Position numbers and translations under genes: made by a program
Notes under the pieces: model-generated
What the model was told of the DNA's origin: nothing
Databases searched by the model: none
What the model saw: only the letters and a program-made list of their open reading frames with translations
Assembly (NCBI RefSeq): GCF_014217565.1
Contig: NZ_CP043661.1
Location: 5,828,001 to 5,892,000, forward strand
Length of the DNA stretch: 64,000 nucleotides
Direction: 5' to 3'
Origin: Kribbella qitaiheensis
GTDB lineage: Bacteria > Actinomycetota > Actinomycetes > Propionibacteriales > Kribbellaceae
Shown here: in pieces, positions 29,668 to 38,545 of the stretch
How positions within the stretch are numbered: position 1 is the first letter of the stretch
Layout of the letters: each line of letters starts with the position of its first letter

Positions 29668-30884
29668 GTGTGTCCACCCCTGTACGAACCGCCGACCCGC
29701 GCCGGATCGTCATCGGCATCCTCGTCTGTGCGGCGCTGGTGGCCCTCGGCGCCTGGGCGTACGGCCTGTTCGACGGCATGATCGACCTGCGCGTCTACCG
29801 GATGGGCGGCTCGGTGCTGCTCGACCGCGGTTCCCTGTACGACGCGAAGCTGGCCGGCTCGGGTCTGCCGTTCACGTACCCGCCGTTCGCCGCGATCGCG
29901 ATGCTGCCGCTGGCGGCGGTTCCGTGGGGCGTCGCGCTGGTGCTCTGGACGACGCTCTCGGTGCTCTGCGTCGCCGCGATCTGGCGCAACAGCCTGCCCG
30001 CTTCGGCGTGGGCGTACTTCCCCGAGCGGAAGCGCGTGCTGGTCCTGGTCGCGCTGACGGCGGCGTCGCTGCTGCTCGAGCCGGTCTGGCAGACGATCCA
30101 GTTCGGCCAGATCAACCTGTTGCTGACGGCAATGATCCTGCTGGACCTGATCCGGCCGGCCGGGGCGAAGTGGCGCGGATTCTGGGTCGGCGTGACGATC
30201 GGGGTGAAGCTGACGCCGCTGCCGTTCCTGGCGTTCCTGCTGATCACCAAGCAGTGGCGCGCCTTGCGCAACGCAGTACTGGGCCTGCTGGCAACGATGG
30301 CGATCGGGTTCGCCGTAGTACCGAACCAGTCGTGGCACTACTGGACTGTGGTCATCCGCGACGCGAACCGGGTCGGCGGGCTCGCCTACACCGGGAACCA
30401 GTCGTTCATGGGCTTCCTCAGCCGGCTGGGGAACGAGGCGTCGTGGGTGGAGCCGACCTGGTTCTTGCTGTCGGCGGTGTTCGGCCTGGCGGTGCTGTGG
30501 CTGGCGCGGCGCTTCTGGCTGGCGGACGAGCGCGTCACGGCGATCTCCGTGATGGCGCTGGCCGTCCTGTACGCGTCGCCCGTCTCGTGGAGCCACCACT
30601 GGGTCTGGATCATCCCGCTGGGCGTCAGCCTGATCCGCGCGGTCAACCGCCAATGGGGCCTGAACCCAGCCGTCGTCACCGGCGTCCTCTGGTACGGCCT
30701 GTTCGTCCTGCGCTCGATCTGGTGGGTGCCGTTCCGCGACGACCGAGAACTCTCCTGGACCTTCTGGCAATCCATCCCCGGCAACTCCCACCTGATCCTG
30801 GGAATGCTGGCCTTCCTGCTACTGGCCTTCACCAGCCGCAACCTGCCTAAGCCGTCAGCTCCCGCAACGGCCCGGCAAGCCTGA
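29664..30884 (+). CDS. Glycosyltransferase family 87 (DUF2029) polytopic membrane protein
   Basis: 406 residues, about ten hydrophobic spans. GT87 enzymes (for example mycobacterial PimE) use polyprenyl-phosphate sugars to mannosylate lipids. The early acidic motif MIDLRVYRMGG carries the family's essential Asp, followed by SLYDAKLAGSGLPFTYPPFA and TIQFGQINLLL, all typical. GTG 29664 overlaps the HAD stop codon. Sugar donor and acceptor are inferred from family only. Confidence 0.88.
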   Translation: MSVSTPVRTADPRRIVIGILVCAALVALGAWAYGLFDGMIDLRVYRMGGSVLLDRGSLYDAKLAGSGLPFTYPPFAAIAMLPLAAVPWGVALVLWTTLSVLCVAAIWRNSLPASAWAYFPERKRVLVLVALTAASLLLEPVWQTIQFGQINLLLTAMILLDLIRPAGAKWRGFWVGVTIGVKLTPLPFLAFLLITKQWRALRNAVLGLLATMAIGFAVVPNQSWHYWTVVIRDANRVGGLAYTGNQSFMGFLSRLGNEASWVEPTWFLLSAVFGLAVLWLARRFWLADERVTAISVMALAVLYASPVSWSHHWVWIIPLGVSLIRAVNRQWGLNPAVVTGVLWYGLFVLRSIWWVPFRDDRELSWTFWQSIPGNSHLILGMLAFLLLAFTSRNLPKPSAPATARQA

Positions 30885-30990
30885 CTGCCAGCGGATGCCC
30901 AGCCAGGCAATGGTGCCTGGAAAGGGTGCGGGACTGGTGGGATTGAGCGTGAGCGTCGCCGCGTGAGACGACCACTGCCTGGCTGGCAGT
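30885..30990. repeat. Imperfect inverted repeat in convergent gap 30885-31036
   Basis: The right arm ACCACTGCCTGGCTGGCAGT (30971-30990) is complementary to a left arm at about 30885-30913, interrupted there by about eight extra bases (ACTGCCAG then CCAGGCAATGGT). The left arm also contains its own hairpin CCAGGCA-ATGG-TGCCTGG. It lies between the convergent GT87 and membrane-protein genes. Confidence 0.6.
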
Positions 30991-31036
30991 TCGCTTCAGA
31001 GCGATGACAACTAGTGGACGCTTTCCCCCGTAGTAC

Positions 31037-32366
31037 CTAAGCGGAAAACAGCAAGAGCAACCCGCCGACTGTGTAGCCGACCATGACCACCAGCAAGGGG
31101 AGTTGGCCGGCAAGGGCTTTGTGGCGGGGGAAGAGGGCTACGGCTCGGTCGTGCGCGGAGATGACGCCCATCAGGTGACCGCCGACCACTGCGAGCACCT
31201 GGATGACGGCGATCGATGTGCTGTGGTTGGTGATCGACGTGTTGAGGCCGAGCAGACCGGTGCCGAAGATGTTGGCGCCGTTGCTGAGCGGATCGCTGAG
31301 GTAGATCAGGGTCCGTTGGCCTTCGAGGATGAGCAGCGTGAGGTAGTGCGCCACGACGTACCCGAAGGCGATCGGTACGACGGAGTGCCCGAACAACCCC
31401 GGCAGCGCCCGACGCGAACTGTCGGACAGCCGCCCGGCCAGCAGCGTGGCGCTCGAGTACGTCACCAGGACGAACATGATGAAGCAGATCAGCGCCAGGG
31501 TGCCGAGCGTCGTCATCGAGTAGTCGGTGTTCTGGGCCCAGCCGATCCACGTCGTCGAGTTCGAGAATCCGTCGTACGCCGTGGAGCCGAGGAGCGCCGC
31601 GACCATGCCGACGAGGCCGGGCTGTGGTTTGAGCCCGTCCAGGTTCTCCAGCGGCCGGCGGATCACCAATGAGCCGTCGGTGCGACGACCCCACGGGGAC
31701 AGCCGCGACATCAGCGCGGCGTAGACCTCGAACGGGTCAGCGGTTGAGAACCATCGATCGCCGAACAGGATCGCGCCGAACATGGTGATCACGACGTACA
31801 GAGCCAGCCAGCCTTGCAGAACAGGCAGCGTGGCGCGGTCGGGCGCGACCAGCTCGAGCCAGGTGAAGGCGAAGATGCCGAGCGCGGGCCGGCCACAGAC
31901 CGAGCCAGGACGGCAGCTCGAACAGACCCTTCGACGGCGGCTGCCGCATCGCCTTGCTGAGCAGGAGATGCAGCGTTCGGAGCGGGTTCAGGGTGCGCCA
32001 GACCGGTCCGAGGACGAGCGAGATCGGCACCAGGCCGACCCAGACCAGGATGTAGATGAACCCGAAGATCGGGTTCGTCAGCCGGTCGACGCCGAACAGC
32101 AGCGAGACCATCGCGTACAGGAAGGTCGCCAGTCCGACGATCCGGACGAACCACCGGAACCCCAGCGAGTCGACGGTCCGGGTGATTGCAGCCGGCAACG
32201 GCTTGCCGGCGGCGTTGCCACGGTACTTCGGGTTGCGCCACGCGAGACCGAGGATGACGAACGACAGCGCGATCGCCACCCCGGCGCCGCCGACGGCCAG
32301 GCCGAACGGGATGGGCAGATCCTGTCGGCCGCCGATTCCGTGCAGCGGCAGGAGTAGAGGTGTCAC
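31037..32366 (-). pseudogene. Polytopic membrane protein of unknown function, single-base frameshift
   Basis: GTG 32366 starts MTPLLLPLHGIG with several hydrophobic spans to SWLGLWP, then the frame breaks at 31886-31888; the second frame resumes ALGIFAFTWLELVAPD and continues to TGA 31037 through further spans. Deleting one base of the GGG in GCGGGCCGGC gives about 442 residues. From memory, similar actinobacterial proteins carry the doubtful label fenitrothion hydrolase; I would not infer that activity. It follows the cupredoxin lipoprotein by seven bases, suggesting a two-gene operon, perhaps for metal or redox work at the membrane. Confidence 0.72.
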
Positions 32367-32373
32367 GGCCGGG

Positions 32374-32862
32374 TCAGGAGACGACGAGCTTGGCGACCAG
32401 CTTGCCGCTCTTGTGCGTCTCGACCTCGAAGGTGCCCTTCATGTTCGCGGTGAACTTGACCGACTGCAGCTTGCCCGGCGTGAGTTCGAGCTCCTTGTCG
32501 TAGCCGTGGATGTGCAGTTCCTCGGCCACGTCCGAGACGGCGGTGACGAGCACGCTCTGGCCGGCCTTCACCTTGATGCTGGCACCGTTCGGGCTGACCT
32601 TGCCGTTGGCAACGGTCACGTTGACGGTGACGTCGGCCTGCTCGCCGGACGGGTCGGCGGTGTTCGACGGCGTGTCCGTCTTGGGTCCACCCGGGGTCGG
32701 CGCCGAGGTCGGGGCGGAGGTCGGGACCGACGTCGGCGTGCTCGACGGGTTCGTGCTCGGGCTCGAGCCGGCGGGGGAGTCGTCGCCGCAGCCGGCCAGG
32801 ACCAGCATGCCGAGGGCGGGCAGGAGCGCGAGCGCGGAGCCGCGGGAGAGCGTCGAACGCAT
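32374..32862 (-). CDS. Cupredoxin-like lipoprotein
   Basis: 162 residues: signal peptide with lipobox ending at Cys25 (LAGC), a Ser/Thr/Pro linker with TSAPTSAPT repeats, and a beta-sandwich C-terminus resembling the EfeO/cupredoxin_1 type (VSPNGASIKVKAGQSVLVTAVSD, ELHIHGYD, GTFEVETHKSGKLVAKLVVS in pieces). The HIHGYD histidines could bind metal, but no full type I copper set (Cys ligand) is present in the domain. Confidence 0.82.
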   Translation of the reverse strand: MRSTLSRGSALALLPALGMLVLAGCGDDSPAGSSPSTNPSSTPTSVPTSAPTSAPTPGGPKTDTPSNTADPSGEQADVTVNVTVANGKVSPNGASIKVKAGQSVLVTAVSDVAEELHIHGYDKELELTPGKLQSVKFTANMKGTFEVETHKSGKLVAKLVVS

Positions 32863-33086
32863 GAGACGAGGGGCCTTTCAGCAAGTCGGTTCAGAGTGCA
32901 GGGCGTGGAACACGCCCCCTTGCCTGACGAACGCGCGACGTCCAGTGTTCCCGGTATGCACCATCGGTCCTGTCACGATCGCTCCAGTGCCTGCCCGCCA
33001 CGCTGAGCCAGTGTCGCAGCAGACTGTCCGTGGACCCGGTTAGGGTGACTGAACAAGAAACCTGACAACGGAGGGGGAGGACCCGG

Positions 33087-34551
33087 ATGCCGGACCGGTT
33101 GACGTCGCTGGATCTGACCTTTCTCAAGACCGAGAGCCCGGCCACGCCGATGCATGTCGGCACGGTGGACATCTTCGAGCCGCCGGTGCACGGTGACGAC
33201 GGGTTCGACTACGAGAGCCTGGTCGCGCTGATCCGCGACCGGATCGCCTTCGTCCCGCGGTACCGGCAGCGCATCCAGCAGATCCCGGGCCGGTTCGCCG
33301 GGCCGATCTGGGTGGACGACGAAGACTTCGACATCACTTTCCACGTACGCCGGTCCGCCCTGCCGCGGCCCGGGACGCACGCCCAGTTGCTGGAGCTCGT
33401 CGCCCGGATCATGTCCCGGCGGCTGGACCGGGCCCGGGCCGCTGTGGGAGATGTATCTGGTCGAGGGTCTGCAGGGCGACCGGTTCGCGATCATCGCGAA
33501 GTCCCATCAGGCGCTTGTCGACGGCAACAGCACGGTCGACATCGGCCAGGTGGTCCTGGACGCGACCGCGCGCCCCCGCGACACCCCGACTGACACCTGG
33601 CAGCCGGCACACCCGCCGTCCGCGCTGGAGCTGCTGGCAGGCGTCTTCGCCGACGCGACCCGCGGCCCGAACGCGGTCCTGGAGCTGGCGCGGGCCGAGA
33701 TGGCCAGCCTGACCGGGTCCACCTCGGTTCGTGAGGTGCTCGGCGACGTGGTCGGCTCGGTCGTCGCGCAGCGGCACGTCCAGGAGTCTTCGCTGCATGT
33801 GAAGACGTCGGGGCAGCGCCGGTTCACGACGGTGCAGACGGAGCTCGAGGACTACCGGACGGTCCGGGCGATGCACGGCGGCACGGTCAACGACGTGATC
33901 CTCGCCGTCGTCGCAGGCGCGCTCCGGGCCTGGATGATGACCCGCGGCGAGTCGGTCAGCCCGACCCGTGGCGTCCGCGCGGTGGTCCCGGTGAGCATCC
34001 GCGACGACGATGACGAGGAGCCGACCTCGCTCGGTTCGACGGTGATCGCCTCGACGGTGAACCTGCCGGTCGGCGAGAACTCTCCGGTGATGCGGCTGCA
34101 CCAGATCTCGTACCAGACGAAGGTCCACAAGGACACCGGTCGCGCGGTCAGCGCCCGCTCGCTGGTCGGGATCGCCGGCTTCGCGCCGACCACCCTGCAC
34201 GCGCTCGCGGCCCGGGTCGCGACGGCGACGGTCAGGCCGATCGACGACGTGGTGATCACCAACGTGCCCGGGCCGCAGTTCCCGCTGTACGCGCAAGGCG
34301 CGCCGATGCTGGCGTCATACCCGGTGGTGCCGTTGATGCCGGGGCAGGGTCTGTCCGTCGGCGTCACGTCGTACGACGGCAAGGTCTCCTTCGGGCTGAA
34401 CGCGGACCGGACGGCGATGCCGGATCTCGTCGTGTTCGCCCAGTGCGTCACCGACGCGCTGGACGAGTTGCTGGATACCACCAAGGGGAGCCGGAGCCGT
34501 GCGTCCCGCGGCCGGAAGAAACCTCGCAGTCCGAAGAAGGCAGGCTCATGA
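33087..34551 (+). pseudogene. Wax ester synthase/diacylglycerol acyltransferase, single-base frameshift
   Basis: WS/DGAT enzymes make triacylglycerol or wax ester from acyl-CoA. The first frame starts MPDRLTSLDLTFLKTESPATPMH (family N-terminus LDLTFLK...ESPATPMH) and ends in SRRLDRAR; removing one G at 33436-33438 reads on as RPLWEMYLVEGLQGDRFAI and to the end, about 487 residues. The catalytic motif, normally HHxxxDG, reads SHQALVDG, with Gln at the second His position. The lesion context CGGGCCG is shared with six other breaks. Coupled to the next gene by ATGA. Confidence 0.82.
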
Positions 34552-35087
34552 GGGTTTACATCCCGAGTACGCTCCCCCTCCTCGATCTCGCCTGTCACGC
34601 GGGTGAGTTCGGCCCGGCGCCGCTGACCGCGTACGCCGTGACGCCGGCGCTGCGCGAGTGGTTCGCGGCCAGTGACGACGAGGAGCTGGAGTATGCCGCG
34701 ATGGCACAGGCGGCCAGAGCATCCGTCGGGCTGCTGGCGGCCGATCCGGGCGCGGCACGGAGGCGGGTAGTGGTGGCGTGCGAGGTGGGGGCAGTCCCGC
34801 CGGCCAACGGCACGGTCCAGCTGGGCGACGCTCGGCTGGAGTTGCACGTGGTGGTCCCGTGGACGGCCGTCGCGGCCGTGCATCTGGATGCCGCCGGAGC
34901 CGTCGAGGTGGTCGGCAAGGGCGCGGACAGTTGGGCCGTGGCTCACGGTGACACCGCGAACGAGGATCACGACGACGCGGTCTTCGCCCTCGACTCGTGC
35001 GAAGGTGAAGACCTGTTGTGGTACGCGACGCAGGAGATCCCCGATCTCCTCGCCGCCGAGGGACCGCACCGCGGTCTGCGGGCCTGA
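34548..35087 (+). CDS. DUF6912-like protein of unknown function
   Basis: 179 residues, acidic, soluble. Starts MRVYIPSTLPLLDLACHAGEFG, with later AAMAQAARASVGLLAADPGAARRRVVVACEV (pieces AAMAQAA, VVVACEV). This pattern is a conserved actinobacterial protein, which I recall as DUF6912; no function is known. Overlaps the WS/DGAT stop by 4 bp and is followed 46 bp later by Ku. Confidence 0.75.
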   Translation: MRVYIPSTLPLLDLACHAGEFGPAPLTAYAVTPALREWFAASDDEELEYAAMAQAARASVGLLAADPGAARRRVVVACEVGAVPPANGTVQLGDARLELHVVVPWTAVAAVHLDAAGAVEVVGKGADSWAVAHGDTANEDHDDAVFALDSCEGEDLLWYATQEIPDLLAAEGPHRGLRA

Positions 35088-35133
35088 CGGCCGAGCGCTG
35101 GACCGGACGAGCTGAGCAAGGGAGCTGATGGCG

Positions 35134-36063
35134 ATGCAGGCGATCTGGAAGGGTGCCATCTCGTTCGGGATGGTGACGATCCCGATCAAGGTGTTCTCCG
35201 CGACAGAGGAGAAGGACATCTCGTTCCGTCAGGTGCACGTCGCCGACGGTGGCCGGATCCGGTACAAGCGGGTCTGCGCCGAGTGCGGCGAAGAGGTGCC
35301 GTACTCCGATATCGGCAAGGGCTACGAGATGGCCGACGGCCGGATGGTGGTGCTCGAGCCGGACGACTTCGCCGACCTGCCGCTGTCCAGCAAGAAGGTC
35401 ATCGACGTACTGGAGTTCGTGCCGGCCGACCAGGTCGACCCGCTCTACCTCGGCAAGTCGTACTACCTGGCCGCTGACGGGGGCCCCGGCGCCAAGCCGT
35501 ACGTGCTGCTCCGGGATGCGCTCGAGGGCTCCGAGCTGTATGCCCTGGTGAAGGTGGCATTGCGGTCGCGCGAGAGCCTCGGTCTGCTCCGGACCCACGA
35601 CAACGTGCTCGTCCTGCAGGTGATGCTGTGGCCGGACGAGGTCCGCGACTCCTCGTTCGCGGCGCCGTCGGAGGACGTCGAGATCCGCAAGCAGGAGAAG
35701 GCGATGGCCGAGTCGTACATCGACACTCTGCGTGGCGAGTTCGACCCGGACCAGTACCACGACGAGTACCGCACCGCGCTGGAACAGGTCGTCGAGGCCA
35801 AGGCCGCCGGCGTACCGATCCCCGAATCGGAAGAGGAAGAGACCGAGGGCGCCGAGGTCGTGGACCTGGTCGCGGCACTGCGCGCCTCGGTAGAAGCCGC
35901 CAAGGCCCGCCGGGCCGGTGGCGGCACAGGCGGCGGCGGCAAGGGCAGCACCGAAGCGGACGAAAAGCCCGCGGCCAAGAAGGCCCCCGCCAAGAAGGCC
36001 GCAGCCAAGAAGGCCGCAGCCAAGAAGACCGCGGCAAAGAAGGCAGCCAAGAAGTCCGCCTGA
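35134..36063 (+). CDS. ku: Non-homologous end-joining protein Ku
   Basis: 309 residues. Ku core begins MQAIWKGAISFGMVTIPIKV and includes RYKRVCAECGEEV, EFVPADQVDPLYLGKSYYL and HDNVLVLQVMLWPDEVR, all typical of bacterial Ku, which binds DNA ends and recruits LigD. A lysine/alanine-rich C-terminal tail (KKAPAKKAAAKKAAAKK) resembles the extended tails of mycobacterial and streptomycete Ku proteins. ATG 35134 has AAGGGAG nine bases upstream; ATG 35128 would place it too close. No ligD is in the window. Confidence 0.95.
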   Translation: MQAIWKGAISFGMVTIPIKVFSATEEKDISFRQVHVADGGRIRYKRVCAECGEEVPYSDIGKGYEMADGRMVVLEPDDFADLPLSSKKVIDVLEFVPADQVDPLYLGKSYYLAADGGPGAKPYVLLRDALEGSELYALVKVALRSRESLGLLRTHDNVLVLQVMLWPDEVRDSSFAAPSEDVEIRKQEKAMAESYIDTLRGEFDPDQYHDEYRTALEQVVEAKAAGVPIPESEEEETEGAEVVDLVAALRASVEAAKARRAGGGTGGGGKGSTEADEKPAAKKAPAKKAAAKKAAAKKTAAKKAAKKSA

Positions 36064-36088
36064 CCTGACGCAACTTTCGTGGGATCGC

Positions 36089-36130
36089 GCGCATCGTGAT
36101 GGTCAATGGGAAAGGACTATCACGATGCGC
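36089..36130 (+). promoter_or_regulatory. Hairpin enclosing the ribosome binding site and start codon of the next gene
   Basis: Arms GCGCATCGTGAT (36089-36100) and ATCACGATGCGC (36119-36130) form a perfect 12-bp stem. The 18-nt loop holds the Shine-Dalgarno AAAGGA, and the ATG (36125-36127) lies within the 3' arm. If formed in mRNA it would hide the start codon; as DNA it could be an operator. Confidence 0.65.
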
Positions 36131-38356
36131 AACCTGGTGCGGGCGTTGCTCGCTGTGTCTTTGACTGTCGGGCTGTGCACCGGGATGACCGGTACTGCCT
36201 GGGCGGTCGACCTCGACCGGATTCCGACCCGCCCACCCGCCATCCAGGTGCTCGGCGCTTCGGCGGCCGGCGTGCTTTACCGGGTCCACGCGGCGGACCA
36301 GGACGCGTCCGATCAGACAACCTGGGTCAAGCCGGCCGGCGGACCGTCGTACCAGGTGCCGGATTCGTTCGACCTGCTCTCCGGGAGCCGGATCTTCAGC
36401 TCCGACTATGGGACCCAGAAGGTCAGCTACCAGGTGATCGGAACACCGGCCACCCTCACCTGCGAGCTGCAACGTCGGCTGGCCGCGGCCACCTCGTTCG
36501 GCTGGATCAGCGAGGACGGCGATCGGGTGGAGATCGGCTCGTCCGGCTGCCAGGTGACCGCTCAGTTGCCACGCCAGGGGCGGATCGTCGCCGCCGACGA
36601 CCTCGGCTATGTCGAGCGCCGCGACCTCGACGACCAAGGCACCAGGACGCTGGCCTACTACTCGTACGCCGATCCGGCGCATCCGCGGCTGATTCCCGCC
36701 GGTGACTACAACTGGTGGATCGAGGCGGTGTCCCTGAGTGGGCCAACGATCACCTGGCGGGCCTTCAACCGGGTGAACCCGCCGCTGCGTTCCTATCTTG
36801 TCCGGGCGAAGACCGACGGATCGTCGACGGTTCTGCTCGACACGTACGACGGAGACATCGCGTCGACGGCGATTCTGGGCGGGTCCACCGGCTGGACCGC
36901 CTGCGGCGGCAGCGGCAACACCACGTGCGCCAGTGGGTCGATCGACGCGAACGGCACCCACCATCGGTTGGGCGAGACCCAGTCCGTGGTCAGTGACGGG
37001 GCCCGGTTCGTCTTCGACACGCACGGAACGGCGGATGCGATCGATGCGGCCGTCGCGGTCGACGCGACGACCCCGCGGACCCGGATTGTCTCGGTGCCGT
37101 ACCTGCCGCCGCTCGCCACCGGCGTCTCACTCGGAGCCGGAGGAGTCGCCTACTTGGACAACCAGGTGCCGGCGTACGCCGTCAATCGACGCGCGTACAG
37201 CAAATCCGGGACCACGATCACGCTGTCCAGCCAGATCCGGGTCGCTCAGACCAGCCGCACCAACCAGAGTGTGTCCCGCGACGGACGGCGGACGGCGTAC
37301 CTGGACTCGGGCGGCGATCTCTGGCTGGCCACTGACGACGGTGTTCGGACGCGGGTTTTCGACTCGGCTGTGACGGTAGCTGTCGCGGGTGGGCGCATCC
37401 AACTGTCCGGTACCCGGTTGCTGTGGTGGCGGGCGACCTATCGCGGACAGGTGTGCGACCAGGTGAGCTGTTTCCCGGACTACGACCCAGCTGTGGCGAT
37501 GCTCTATAACGTTGGCACCGGGGTGAGTTCGCAGGTCAACGGACCGATCGGCTCCAAGTCGGCGGCGCTGTGGGGAAGCTACCTGGCGTACGCCGACACC
37601 GGGCAAGGGATCTGGCGGCGGGATCTGTCCAGCAATGCGCTCGTCCAGGTGAAGGCGGCCGGTGGGCCGGAAGTAAACAGCGTAGCCGTCCACGACGACT
37701 ACGTTGCGTGGTCGACGTGCGCGCAGGGCACCTCCAACTACTGCGGCCCTTCTACCGTTGCCTTCCGCAACATGGCCACCAGGACCGCCGCCGTACGCAT
37801 CACCACCACCAGCACGCTGCGGATCGCGCTGTCTGGCGGCCATGTCCTGTTCGACGACTATGTCGGCAACTTCCCACAGACCGGGGTCCTCAAGGTGCTC
37901 CGGCTCGGCACGACGGCAACCGGCGTGGTCGGGTCTGTCAAGGCCGGCACCCTGTTCGACGTCCATGACGAGACACTGGGCTGGGTAGGTGCGGACGAGG
38001 TCGCCCGGATCGGGACGAATTCCTCTTTCGTCGCGCCGCCGCGCTTCCTCGGCAACACGATCGGTACGGCGTCGTTCACGCCGTCGGCCGGGAGTTGGAC
38101 GCCGGAGTTCCCGATCAGCAAGGCGTTGACCTCGTGCAAGTTGACGATCAGGTCCGGTACTACGGTGCGGCGGGTGCTGACGTGTCCGACGGCGGTGGGG
38201 TCGGCTCGTCCGAGTTGGAATGGGGTCGACTCGGCTGGTCATCTGGTGCCGAAGGGCACCTATTCGTGGACTCTTGCGGCCGGTGATTCCGACGGGACTC
38301 TTCGCTGGTGGACCAATGCGACCCATCCGATCGCGGGCACCGTCCGAGTCACCTAG
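36125..38356 (+). CDS. Secreted beta-propeller-like protein with C-terminal FlgD-type Ig domain
   Basis: 743 residues with a Sec signal peptide (LVRALLAVSLTVGLCTGMTGTAWA). The body has repeated propeller-type strands (YLDSGGDLWLATDDG, AYADTGQGIWRRDL, GWVGADEVARIG). The end GHLVPKGTYSWTLAAGDSDG matches the FlgD-like Ig fold of many secreted actinobacterial proteins. Four Cys pairs suggest disulfides. Function unknown. It follows Ku by 61 bp but has its own hairpin leader and terminator. Confidence 0.8.
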   Translation: MRNLVRALLAVSLTVGLCTGMTGTAWAVDLDRIPTRPPAIQVLGASAAGVLYRVHAADQDASDQTTWVKPAGGPSYQVPDSFDLLSGSRIFSSDYGTQKVSYQVIGTPATLTCELQRRLAAATSFGWISEDGDRVEIGSSGCQVTAQLPRQGRIVAADDLGYVERRDLDDQGTRTLAYYSYADPAHPRLIPAGDYNWWIEAVSLSGPTITWRAFNRVNPPLRSYLVRAKTDGSSTVLLDTYDGDIASTAILGGSTGWTACGGSGNTTCASGSIDANGTHHRLGETQSVVSDGARFVFDTHGTADAIDAAVAVDATTPRTRIVSVPYLPPLATGVSLGAGGVAYLDNQVPAYAVNRRAYSKSGTTITLSSQIRVAQTSRTNQSVSRDGRRTAYLDSGGDLWLATDDGVRTRVFDSAVTVAVAGGRIQLSGTRLLWWRATYRGQVCDQVSCFPDYDPAVAMLYNVGTGVSSQVNGPIGSKSAALWGSYLAYADTGQGIWRRDLSSNALVQVKAAGGPEVNSVAVHDDYVAWSTCAQGTSNYCGPSTVAFRNMATRTAAVRITTTSTLRIALSGGHVLFDDYVGNFPQTGVLKVLRLGTTATGVVGSVKAGTLFDVHDETLGWVGADEVARIGTNSSFVAPPRFLGNTIGTASFTPSAGSWTPEFPISKALTSCKLTIRSGTTVRRVLTCPTAVGSARPSWNGVDSAGHLVPKGTYSWTLAAGDSDGTLRWWTNATHPIAGTVRVT

Positions 38357-38402
38357 GTCGCATCGATGATTGCCTTGTGCAACTGACTTTCGGGCGGAAA
38401 CA

Positions 38403-38437
38403 GAAGAGGGCAAGGAGATGTTCTCCTTGCCCTCTTC
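38403..38437 (+). terminator. Strong intrinsic terminator
   Basis: Perfect 16-bp stem (38403-38418 with 38422-38437) around TGT, followed by AATTTATAACG, an unusually AT-rich stretch. Ends the secreted-protein transcript and isolates the rifampicin monooxygenase promoter. Confidence 0.9.
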
Positions 38438-38453
38438 AATTTATAACGTAAGG

Positions 38454-38473
38454 GGGGACTTGCCGCAAGGGCC
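38454..38473 (+). promoter_or_regulatory. Rifamycin-associated element (RAE)-like motif
   Basis: GGGGACTTGCCGCAAGGGCC with core inverted repeat CTTGC-C-GCAAG. From memory it matches the RAE reported upstream of rifampicin-inactivation genes in actinomycetes (GGGGCTTGCGGCAAG core) with one inserted base and one change. It lies 73 bases before a rifampicin monooxygenase start, exactly where the element is expected. Confidence 0.8.
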
Positions 38474-38545
38474 GGGTTCTGCCGGAGAATCACCCCCCGA
38501 ACCGCGAAGGCGGTCAAAAAATAGGCGATCAACCTTGGGGGTCGC

